Origin: an uncultured Garciella sp.
GTDB taxonomy: Bacteria; Bacillota; Clostridia; Eubacteriales; Garciellaceae
Assembly: GCA_900555725.1 (NCBI GenBank)
Contig: USMD01000022.1
Coordinates: 1-22,064 of the forward strand
Length of the DNA stretch: 22,064 bases
Direction: 5' to 3'
How positions within the stretch are numbered: the stretch's first letter is position 1; every line of letters begins with the position of its first letter. The notes under the pieces are model-generated. The model had not been told where the DNA came from, did not search any database, and was given only the letters and a program-made list of their open reading frames with translations. Both the position numbers and the translations under genes were made by a program. Positions 1-5,910 of this stretch are shown piece by piece.

Positions 1-421
1 CCTTTGTCTGAACTCCAGCAGCATCTGTACCAGCTCCTGGTTCTGTTAGGGCAAAGGCTCCTAATTTTTCTCCACTGGCCAATGGTTTTAAATATTTTTC
101 CTTTTGCTCTTCCGTCCCATGTCTTTTAATAGGATCCATCCCCAATGAAGTATGGGCTGATACAATAACCCCTGTAGTAGCACATTTTTTAGATAGTTCT
201 TCTACGGCTAATACATAGGTTAAGGTATCACAACCTTGACCACCGTATTCCTTTGATATAGGGATTCCCATAAATCCTAATTTTTGCATCTTTTCTACGG
301 TTTCCCTGGGAAATTTTTCTTCTTCGTCTACTTCTTGAGCCAAGGGTTCTACTTCTTTTTCTGCGAACTCTCTAAATAAAGTTCTCGCCATTTCTTGCTC
401 TTTGCTTAGTTTAAAATCCAT
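1..421 (-). CDS. bcd: Short-chain acyl-CoA dehydrogenase (butyryl-CoA dehydrogenase), N-terminal part, cut by window start
   Basis: This FAD enzyme would reduce crotonyl-CoA to butyryl-CoA, in clostridia usually together with EtfAB. Only the first 140 residues are in the window; the frame is open to base 1. The visible part begins MDFKLSKEQ, has the acyl-CoA dehydrogenase N-terminal helical domain with EYGGQGCDTL and VSAHTSLG, and ends in the signature region LTEPGAGTDAAG, which contacts the flavin and substrate. An upstream in-frame ATG at 427 lies only 1 base from GGAGG, whereas the ATG at 421 has 7-base spacing and matches family N-termini, so 421 is chosen. It is the last visible gene of the crt-hbd-thl-bcd set. 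A 155-base gap with a long inverted repeat separates it from thl. Other clostridia often have etfBA next, which would lie outside the window. Confidence 0.93.
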   Translation of the reverse strand, partial: MDFKLSKEQEMARTLFREFAEKEVEPLAQEVDEEEKFPRETVEKMQKLGFMGIPISKEYGGQGCDTLTYVLAVEELSKKCATTGVIVSAHTSLGMDPIKRHGTEEQKEKYLKPLASGEKLGAFALTEPGAGTDAAGVQTK

Positions 422-456
422 CTCCATTCCTCCATCATATAAATGTTGATATAACT

Positions 457-552
457 AGTGACTGTTGCAAAACATATAGATAATATGAATTCCTTTACCT
501 TCATAGATGTCTTCACTACGCCTCCACAAATGTCCTCTTTGCAACAGCCACT
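457..552. repeat. 96-bp inverted-repeat element between thl and bcd
   Basis: The 15-base arms 457-471 (AGTGACTGTTGCAAA) and 538-552 (reverse complement AGTGGCTGTTGCAAA) match at 14 of 15 positions and enclose about 66 bases. On the minus strand the interior carries an imperfect direct repeat, ACATTTGTGGAGG and ACATCTATGAAGG. No poly-U tract follows, so it is not a standard intrinsic terminator. It could be a MITE-like repeat or a structured mRNA spacer that sets bcd expression relative to thl. The arms are seen directly; the role is inference. Confidence 0.6.
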
Positions 553-576
553 TTAAACTTTATTTAAATCCTATCT

Positions 577-1755
577 TTACCTTTCTACAACTACAGCTGT
601 TCCTTGCCCTCCACCAATACAAAGAGAAGCCAAACCTGTTTTAACATCTCTTTTCATCATTTCATAAAGTAAGGTAACTAATATTCTAGCTCCAGAAGCT
701 CCTATAGGATGACCTAGAGCAATAGCTCCTCCATTTACATTTACAATATCAGGATTAATTCCTAACTCTCTTACAACTTGGATAGATTGGGAAGCAAAGG
801 CTTCGTTGATTTCTGCTAAATCAATATTTCCTATCGTTAAGCCTGCTCTTTTTAGGGCTTTTTGGGTAGCTGGGATTGGTCCAATTCCCATAATTTTAGG
901 ATCTACCCCTGCAGAAGCATAGGATTTAATACTACAAAGAGGAGTAAGTCCCAATTCTTCCGCTTTTTCCTTTGCCATGATTACTAAACAAGCAGCCCCA
1001 TCATTGATCCCTGAGGCATTTCCTGCTGTAACAGTACCGCCTTTTTTAAAGGCTGGTTTCAACTTTGCCATTTTTTCTATGGTAGAACCATGTCTCGGAT
1101 GCTCATCAGTATCTACAATAACGGGATCTCCCTTTCTTTGAGGTACAGCTACTGGTACAATTTCCTCTTTAAATTTTCCTTCTTTTTGGGCTTTTTCTGC
1201 TCTTAATTGACTTCTAAGTCCAAATTCATCTTGTTCTTCTCGGGTAATATTCCATTTTTCAGCAACATTTTCTGCGGTAATTCCCATATGATAATCATTA
1301 AAAATATCCCATAGTCCATCATGTACCATATAATCTACTATTTTTCCATCATTCATTCTCTGTCCCCATCTAGCATTTGGAAGTAAATAGGGAGCATTAC
1401 TCATACTTTCTGTTCCTCCTGCTAGAATAACATCAGCATCTCCTAGCATGATCATTTGTGCTGCTAAACTTACGGTTCTAAGTCCAGAACCACAAACTTT
1501 ATTAATAGTCATAGCTGGAGTAGCCTCTGGCATACCGGCTCCTAAGGTTACTTGTCTTGCAACATTTTGCCCTAAACCAGCTCCTAAAACATTTCCAAGA
1601 ATCACTTCATCCACCATTTCTGGTTTAATTCCTGCTCTTTTTATGGCTTCCTTTGCGGCTACAACTCCTAGATCTACAGCAGATACTTTGGAGAGTACTC
1701 CTCCAAAACTTCCTACAGGTGTTCTTGCTGCGCTAGCAATCACTACTTCTCTCAT
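577..1755 (-). CDS. thlA: Acetyl-CoA acetyltransferase (thiolase)
   Basis: This 392-residue enzyme interconverts two acetyl-CoA with acetoacetyl-CoA plus CoA; in the oxidative branch here it would cleave acetoacetyl-CoA. All thiolase landmarks are present: the acyl-accepting cysteine C88 in NKVCGSGLR, the NEAFA motif, H349 in GHPIGASG, and the C-terminal catalytic C379 in CIGGGQG. Length is normal for biosynthetic or degradative short-chain thiolases. The start ATG follows GGAGG with 7-base spacing. The gene lies 39 bases downstream of hbd and is co-oriented with crt and hbd, which places it in the crotonyl-CoA operon. Family assignment is secure. Preference for acetoacetyl-CoA is inferred from context and sequence resemblance to clostridial Thl/AtoB. 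Confidence 0.96.
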   Translation of the reverse strand: MREVVIASAARTPVGSFGGVLSKVSAVDLGVVAAKEAIKRAGIKPEMVDEVILGNVLGAGLGQNVARQVTLGAGMPEATPAMTINKVCGSGLRTVSLAAQMIMLGDADVILAGGTESMSNAPYLLPNARWGQRMNDGKIVDYMVHDGLWDIFNDYHMGITAENVAEKWNITREEQDEFGLRSQLRAEKAQKEGKFKEEIVPVAVPQRKGDPVIVDTDEHPRHGSTIEKMAKLKPAFKKGGTVTAGNASGINDGAACLVIMAKEKAEELGLTPLCSIKSYASAGVDPKIMGIGPIPATQKALKRAGLTIGNIDLAEINEAFASQSIQVVRELGINPDIVNVNGGAIALGHPIGASGARILVTLLYEMMKRDVKTGLASLCIGGGQGTAVVVER

Positions 1756-1794
1756 GAAAATTCCTCCTTAATATTTTAGTAAAATTCCTAGTTT

Positions 1795-2634
1795 CTATTT
1801 GCTATAGTCATAAAATCCTTTACCAGTTTTTCTACCTAATTGTCCACCTCGTACCATTTTTCTTAGCAATGGATGAGGACGATATTTGGGATCTCCTGTT
1901 TCTTCATAAAGAACTTCCATAATAGCAAGGCAAACATCTAGTCCTATTAAATCTCCTAACTCTAATGGTCCCATTGGATGGTTCGCCCCTAATTTCATAG
2001 CAGTATCAACACCTTCTACTGAGGCTACCCCATCAGCGTAAATGCCAATTCCTTCATTCACCAATGGAATTAAAATTCTATTTACAACAAAACCAGCAGC
2101 CTCTTCTACTTGAACTGGAGTTTTGCCAAGTTCTTGGGCAATAGATTTAATTTTTTCTACCAATTCTTTGGGAGTATTTAATCCAGCGATAACTTCTATC
2201 AATTTCATAACAGGAGCTGGATTAAAGAAATGCATACCGATGACTGGGCGGTCTAATCCTGCACCAATTTCGGTAATGGAAAGAGAAGAGGTATTTGTAG
2301 CAAAGATAGCTTCTTTTTTACAAATATCTTGTAGTTCTTTGAAAGTTTGTTTTTTAATTTCCATGTTCTCTACAGCAGCTTCTACGATTAAATCACAGTC
2401 CCCACAGATGTCCTTTACTCCTGTAGTAACCTTGTTTAAAATAGCATCTGCTGCTGTTTGCCCCATTTTACCTTTTTTTACAAGTCTTTGCAAGGATTTT
2501 GCTATTTTTTCTTTTCCTTTTTGAGCTAATTCTTCATTAATATCACATAAACATACTTCATATCCTTCTGTTTGGGCAAAGGTTTGTGCAATTCCTGAGC
2601 CCATTGTACCTGCACCAATAATTCCTACTTTCAT
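1795..2634 (-). CDS. hbd: 3-hydroxybutyryl-CoA dehydrogenase
   Basis: This 279-residue enzyme oxidises (S)-3-hydroxybutyryl-CoA to acetoacetyl-CoA, or the reverse. The N-terminus has the Rossmann dinucleotide fold GAGTMGSGIAQ at residues 7-17 and an acidic residue at the end of the second strand (CLCDIN), as in NAD-using members. ATNTSSLSITEI and MHFFNPAPVMKLIEV carry the conserved serine and the catalytic histidine. The C-terminal dimerisation domain contains GFVVNRILIPLVNE and NHPMGPLELGDLIGLD and ends GRKTGKGFYDY, as in clostridial Hbd. The start follows AAGGGGG by about 10 bases. It sits 24 bases downstream of crt and 39 bases upstream of thl, so cotranscription is very likely. Confidence 0.96.
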   Translation of the reverse strand: MKVGIIGAGTMGSGIAQTFAQTEGYEVCLCDINEELAQKGKEKIAKSLQRLVKKGKMGQTAADAILNKVTTGVKDICGDCDLIVEAAVENMEIKKQTFKELQDICKKEAIFATNTSSLSITEIGAGLDRPVIGMHFFNPAPVMKLIEVIAGLNTPKELVEKIKSIAQELGKTPVQVEEAAGFVVNRILIPLVNEGIGIYADGVASVEGVDTAMKLGANHPMGPLELGDLIGLDVCLAIMEVLYEETGDPKYRPHPLLRKMVRGGQLGRKTGKGFYDYSK

Positions 2635-2658
2635 TATCTTATATCCCCCTTTTTTAAT

Positions 2659-3435
2659 TTATCTATTGTGAAAGGCTTCTACTTTCCTTTTTTCTAAGAA
2701 AGCAGCCATTCCCTCTTTTTGATCTTCAGTTTCAAAGCAACTGCCAAATAATTTTTCTTCTATTTTTATAGCAGCATCCATATCTACTTGAAGTCCATCG
2801 TTGATAGCTTTTTTACAAGCCCTGACTGCAATAGGTGCATTTTTAACAATCTTTTTAGCTATTTTCATAGCCTGTTCTATCAACTCTTCCTTAGGATATA
2901 CTGCATTGACCAAACCAATCCTATAGGCTTCCTCTGCTTTGATATTATTTGCTGTATAAATCATTTCCTTTGCTTTTCCCACTCCTACAATACGAGCTAA
3001 TCTCTGGGTACCACCAAATCCCGGGGTAATGCCTAATCCCACCTCTGGTTGCCCAAAGACTGCGTTTTCTGAGCAAATACGAATATCACAGCTCATAGCA
3101 ATCTCACAACCGCCACCAAGGGCAAATCCATTGACTGCTGCAATCACAGGAATAGGAAAGGTTTCTATCTTTCTAAAGATATCATTTCCTTTCTTTCCAA
3201 AGGCTTCTCCTTGTTTTTTGGTAAGGTTACTCATTTCTCCAATGTCAGCGCCAGCAACAAAGGACTTCTCTCCAGCACCGGTCAAGATAAGTACTCTTGT
3301 TTTTTCTAAATCCACTTGATCTAGTGCCTTATCAATTTCCCCTAATACCTCTGAATTTAGGGCATTTAATGCCTTTGGACGACTAATCGTCATAATACCT
3401 ATTTGATCTTGCAATTGATAATCAATCAATCCCAT
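2659..3435 (-). CDS. crt: Crotonase / 3-hydroxybutyryl-CoA dehydratase (enoyl-CoA hydratase)
   Basis: This 258-residue crotonase-fold enzyme hydrates crotonyl-CoA to (S)-3-hydroxybutyryl-CoA. The oxyanion-hole segments are visible: SFVAGADIGEM and the GFALGGGCEIAMSCD block, whose Glu is one catalytic acid. The second catalytic Glu lies in FGQPEVGLGITPGFGGTQRL. The C-terminus has the usual crotonase tail helix region ending FLEKRKVEAF. The ATG is preceded by AAGGGGG at 7-base spacing. It is the first gene of crt-hbd-thl-bcd. The leader upstream is long and contains an inverted-repeat element at 3476-3600 and a candidate housekeeping promoter near 3765-3792. Family call is certain; substrate call rests on neighbours and resemblance to clostridial Crt. 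Confidence 0.95.
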   Translation of the reverse strand: MGLIDYQLQDQIGIMTISRPKALNALNSEVLGEIDKALDQVDLEKTRVLILTGAGEKSFVAGADIGEMSNLTKKQGEAFGKKGNDIFRKIETFPIPVIAAVNGFALGGGCEIAMSCDIRICSENAVFGQPEVGLGITPGFGGTQRLARIVGVGKAKEMIYTANNIKAEEAYRIGLVNAVYPKEELIEQAMKIAKKIVKNAPIAVRACKKAINDGLQVDMDAAIKIEEKLFGSCFETEDQKEGMAAFLEKRKVEAFHNR

Positions 3436-3475
3436 AATAAAACCCCCTTTTTTTTACTTTTCTTTTAATATTTGA

Positions 3476-3600
3476 GGAAATTGCATAAATAAGATTTTTT
3501 TCAAACACGAGTTTGTGCTATACCATATACTGTATATGACGATTCTATTACATTCTAGATGCAAACGATTGTGTTTGAGAAAATCAATGATGCAATTTCC
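3476..3600. repeat. 125-bp imperfect inverted-repeat element in the crt leader
   Basis: The outer arms are GGAAATTGCAT (3476-3486) and its exact complement (3590-3600). After short unequal spacers, the inner arms GATTTTTTTCAAACAC (3493-3508) and GTGTTTGAGAAAATC (3571-3585) also pair, and weaker pairing continues inward (CGAGTTTG with CAAACG). It ends 40 bases upstream of the crt ATG. If transcription starts near 3758, it would form a large hairpin in the mRNA leader. There is no poly-U tract facing crt, so a terminator is unlikely. It may be a MITE-like insertion or a leader structure. Confidence 0.55.
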
Positions 3601-3712
3601 CCATTTAGAAGGATCATCCTTAAATAAAGTCCAATCCTCTTCTAAGCAATGCTAACTATAGTGGATTTATAAGATTTGTGAAGCTTTTTAAAATAAGAAT
3701 ATTTTTGAGAAA

Positions 3713-3725
3713 ATACCAATGGTAT
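3713..3725. promoter_or_regulatory. 13-bp perfect palindrome, possible operator upstream of crt
   Basis: ATACCAATGGTAT is a perfect dyad (ATACCA-A-TGGTAT). It lies about 30-45 bases downstream of the transcription start expected from the candidate promoter at 3765-3792, a position typical of repressor operators. The binding protein is unknown. The symmetry is seen; the function is inference. Confidence 0.3.
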
Positions 3726-3764
3726 GGTGATTTTCCCCCTACAAACTGGGCTATATGTGTTTGT

Positions 3765-3792
3765 ATTATAACAAACCACATGTGGGTGTTAC
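3765..3792 (-). promoter_or_regulatory. Candidate sigma-A promoter for crt-hbd-thl-bcd
   Basis: On the minus strand a perfect TATAAT (3770-3765) with an extended -10 TG (TGTTATAAT) stands 16 bases from GTAACA (3792-3787), a 4-of-6 match to TTGACA. The spacer contains a perfect 10-bp palindrome, CCACATGTGG (3776-3785). The implied leader is about 320 bases. No sigma-54-type site was found upstream of crt, unlike the other two catabolic operons. Confidence 0.4.
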
Positions 3793-3890
3793 TGGAATGC
3801 TTGGGACTAATTATATTGAACTTATATATATTATGTATTTACATGAAATATATGGAATGAAATTTACCGTTTTTTAATATTTATATTTCA

Positions 3891-3912
3891 TATTATACAC
3901 CTATTATACACC
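3891..3912. repeat. Two tandem copies of an 11-mer in the 3601-4053 gene-free stretch
   Basis: TATTATACACC occurs twice in direct succession (3891-3901 and 3902-3912). The rest of the AT-rich stretch 3601-4053 holds the crt promoter candidate and the palindromes listed separately. I see no convincing gene there. The only notable reading frame, 3678-3860 on the plus strand, begins GTG with no ribosome-binding site and resembles nothing I recognise. Confidence 0.4.
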
Positions 3913-4053
3913 CATCTAAAATGAAATACAAGGAAAATGATAATTTTTTAACATTATTTTTTTACATTTTATTTTCTCCTCTTTTATGGATAAAATTTCT
4001 TTTTCCAAATAGTGACCAAGCTTTCTTCCTACTTTACAAATGTATGAATAAAG

Positions 4054-4097
4054 AATGTCCTTTATGTTTATTTTTTAAATAAACATAAAGGATCATT
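4054..4097 (-). terminator. Hairpin terminator after the CoA-transferase/GntP/MaoC operon
   Basis: A perfect 16-bp stem (4058-4073 with 4077-4092) and 3-base loop is extended by AATG/TCATT pairing outside a bulge. It begins 12 bases past the stop of the MaoC gene. The downstream U-run is weak on the minus strand (CATTCTTTATT) but the stem is very strong. The stem is AT-rich and nearly symmetric, so it could also work for plus-strand transcripts. Confidence 0.65.
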
Positions 4098-4108
4098 GTA
4101 ATAATAAT

Positions 4109-4522
4109 TTATTTAGGAGGCATTACTATTGCAGTACCTTCTACCACAAAAGCTCCTTCTTGATTTGTACAAGTTGTTTCTAATTTTACAATTTTTTCTT
4201 TTATAATTTCTATTACTTCCACTTGAGCTGTGATAGTATCTCCAAACCTTACAGGAGCGGTAAACTTCAGATCTTGCCCCATATAAATAGTACCTGGCCC
4301 TGGTAATTGCATCCCAAGCACTGCCGATATTAAACCAGCTAAAAGCATTCCATGGGCTATTCTTCCTTTAAATATAGTATTTTTAGCTACCTCTTCATTA
4401 ATATGAGCAGGATTTTGATCTCCTGTAATTCCTGCAAATAAGTATACATCTCCTTCAGTAATCGTTTTAGCTATAGATGCCTTATCCCCTATTTTTATCT
4501 CTTTAATAGTTTTTCCTTTCAT
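4109..4522 (-). CDS. MaoC-family (R)-specific enoyl-CoA hydratase (PhaJ-like)
   Basis: This 137-residue hot-dog-fold protein matches (R)-specific enoyl-CoA hydratases, which interconvert crotonyl-CoA and (R)-3-hydroxybutyryl-CoA. The catalytic Asp/His pair is visible in the hydratase-2 motif GDQNPAHIN (D35 and H40 counted from the ATG at 4522). The following IAHGMLLAGLISAVLG and PGTIYMGQDLKFTAPVRFGD are typical of PhaJ. A TTG at 4525 also follows the GGGAGGG site, but the ATG with 9-base spacing is preferred. It is the last gene of the operon with the CoA-transferase and GntP permease. In that setting it would take (R)-3-hydroxybutyryl-CoA to crotonyl-CoA, stereochemically complementing the (S)-specific crotonase crt. 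The family is well supported; the physiological direction is inference. Confidence 0.87.
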   Translation of the reverse strand: MKGKTIKEIKIGDKASIAKTITEGDVYLFAGITGDQNPAHINEEVAKNTIFKGRIAHGMLLAGLISAVLGMQLPGPGTIYMGQDLKFTAPVRFGDTITAQVEVIEIIKEKIVKLETTCTNQEGAFVVEGTAIVMPPK

Positions 4523-4575
4523 CAATATAATCCCTCCCTATACAATATTAGATATTTAATTTATTCTAAGTGTAT

Positions 4576-5259
4576 TTATACTAAACCTATACTAGCCAAC
4601 AAAATAGCAACAGCTGTTGCCAGTAAAGGTATTACACAACAAAGTATAAATATATCACTATAGGAATCCTTATGGGTTAAACCAGTAACTGAAAGTAATG
4701 TCAATACGGCTCCATTGTGGGGCAAAGTATCTAATCCGCCAGAGGCGAGAGCAGCTACTCTATGAAAAGCTTCTGGACTAATTCCCGTTTGTGTTGCTAT
4801 TTGCACATATTGTGATCCTAAAGCCTCTAAAGCAATGCCCATACCTCCAGAAGCGGAACCCGTTGCTCCTGCCAAAACAGTTACAGCAATGGCTTCAGAA
4901 ATCAATGGACTTCCTTGAATTCTCATCATAAGACCTGTCAAAGTAGCAAATCCTGGAACAGTCTGCACTACTGTTCCAAACCCAACAGCTGCACTGGTAT
5001 TAACAATAGATCCTATTGATCCACTAGCACCACCATTAATAGCTTCAATAAATTTTTCCTTTTTAGAAATATTAAAAATCATGGTTAAAATAATGCCAGA
5101 AAGCAGTGCTGGGACAATGTTCCATTTAAACACATTTAAGGTTATGATAACAGCTATCAAAGGAATAAAAGAAATAATGGGACTTGGTAGATTTTCTGGA
5201 TCTATTTCAATTACATTTGCATTATCTGGTTCGGTAAAAAACTCACCTTTTTCTTCCCA
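4576..5259 (-). pseudogene. GntP-family permease, C-terminal half, separated from its N-terminal half by a frameshift
   Basis: This frame continues the permease begun at 5863 and has no start of its own: its first usable codon is an internal TTG at 5160 without a ribosome-binding site, and it is open upstream to the A9 tract. Read in this frame from 5259, a charged linker (WEEKGEFFTEP...) leads into hydrophobic segments IISFIPLIAVIITLNVF, ALLSGIILTMIFNIS, a long GASGSIGSIVNTSAAVGFG loop region, EAIAVTVLAGATGSASGG, and a C-terminal membrane helix ending LLASIGLV. GALDTLPHNG-type GntP signature residues are present as SGGLDTLPHNGAVLTLL. With one A removed at 5260-5268 the two halves join to a 428-residue protein, normal for the family. 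It is therefore either a recent pseudogene, an assembly indel, a phase-variable gene, or one rescued by slippage. Confidence 0.85.
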
Positions 5260-5863
5260 TTTTTTTTTGCTTCCAAAGTAAATATAAATAACCTGTGATT
5301 AACATAACTACTGCAGCTACACTACCCATAATAGGAGCTGCCATAGGAGTGGTTTTAAAATATTCCATAGGAATTAAATTCTGAATTTGAGGTGTCCCTG
5401 GAACAGCTGTCATGGTAAAGGTAAAAGCTCCTAGGGCAATGGAACCAGGTATTAATTTTCTAGTGATATTTGCTTCTCTAAAAATAGCTAAAGCAATGGG
5501 ATACATAGCAAACACAACAACAAACAAACTAATTCCTCCATAAGTTAGTATTGCACAACCTACTACAACTGCAAGGATAGCCCTTTTAGCGCCAATAACT
5601 TTTACCAAAAATTGAGCAACCGATTGTGCTGCCCCTGTTACTTCCATCAGTTTTCCAAAAATAGCGCCCAATAAAAATGTAGGAAACCAAGATTTTGTAA
5701 AACCTACAAAACCGCCCATATAGGTCTCGGTATAGGCCAGTAGTAAATCCAATCCACCAAATATTGCTACAACCAAAGCACAGATAGGTGCGATCCATAC
5801 AATGGACCATCCTCGAAAAGCCAAAATCATTAATAGTAGTAACCCTAATATGATTCCTAACAT
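5243..5863 (-). CDS. GntP-family permease, N-terminal half (frame ends just after an A9 tract)
   Basis: The frame encodes 206 residues from an ATG with GGGGG 7 bases upstream. It has at least five hydrophobic segments (for example LGIILGLLLLMILAF, WIAPICALVVAIFGGLD, AILAVVVGCAILTYGGISLFVV and the last one at about residues 176-196), and the conserved SWFPTFLLGAIFGKLME and VPGTPQIQNLIP stretches of GntP permeases. GntP proteins are H+-coupled importers of gluconate, hydroxy acids and, in several species, 3-hydroxybutyrate. After WKQKK the frame runs off to GRKR and a TGA stop. The alternative frame, one base shorter in the A9 run, continues the permease. It lies 47 bases downstream of the CoA-transferase, which points to uptake of the organic acid that the transferase activates. 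Substrate is inferred. Confidence 0.85.
   Translation of the reverse strand: MLGIILGLLLLMILAFRGWSIVWIAPICALVVAIFGGLDLLLAYTETYMGGFVGFTKSWFPTFLLGAIFGKLMEVTGAAQSVAQFLVKVIGAKRAILAVVVGCAILTYGGISLFVVVFAMYPIALAIFREANITRKLIPGSIALGAFTFTMTAVPGTPQIQNLIPMEYFKTTPMAAPIMGSVAAVVMLITGYLYLLWKQKKMGRKR
5260..5268 (-). other. A9 homopolymer at the permease frameshift
   Basis: On the coding strand CAAAAAAAAATGGG contains nine A residues exactly where the two permease frames must be joined. Eight would give the uninterrupted 428-residue protein. Such runs are known sites of RNA polymerase slippage, replication slippage (phase variation) and sequencing or assembly indels. The sequence alone cannot tell which applies. 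Confidence 0.8.
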
Positions 5864-5910
5864 TCTTTATCCCCCTTTTTTAAGTAGTAATCAGGAAATA
5901 AGCGAATCGC

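Noticed and set aside
1448..1771. A 107-codon plus-strand reading frame antisense to the thiolase gene
   Set aside because: It lies within a gene with complete thiolase motifs, has no ribosome-binding site, and its translation resembles no family. Other antisense frames, such as 2123-2524 and 3029-3319, were dropped for the same reason.
3436..3764. A sigma-54 promoter upstream of crt
   Set aside because: The nearest candidates (TGGGGAAATTGC near 3591-3602 on the minus strand) have the wrong GG-to-GC spacing.
3678..3860. A 60-codon plus-strand frame in the gene-free stretch upstream of crt
   Set aside because: It starts with GTG without a ribosome-binding site, and it overlaps the crt promoter candidate on the opposite strand.
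3891..3912. Tandem 11-mers considered as the start of a CRISPR-like or iteron array
   Set aside because: There are only two copies, no spacers, and no cas or replication gene nearby.
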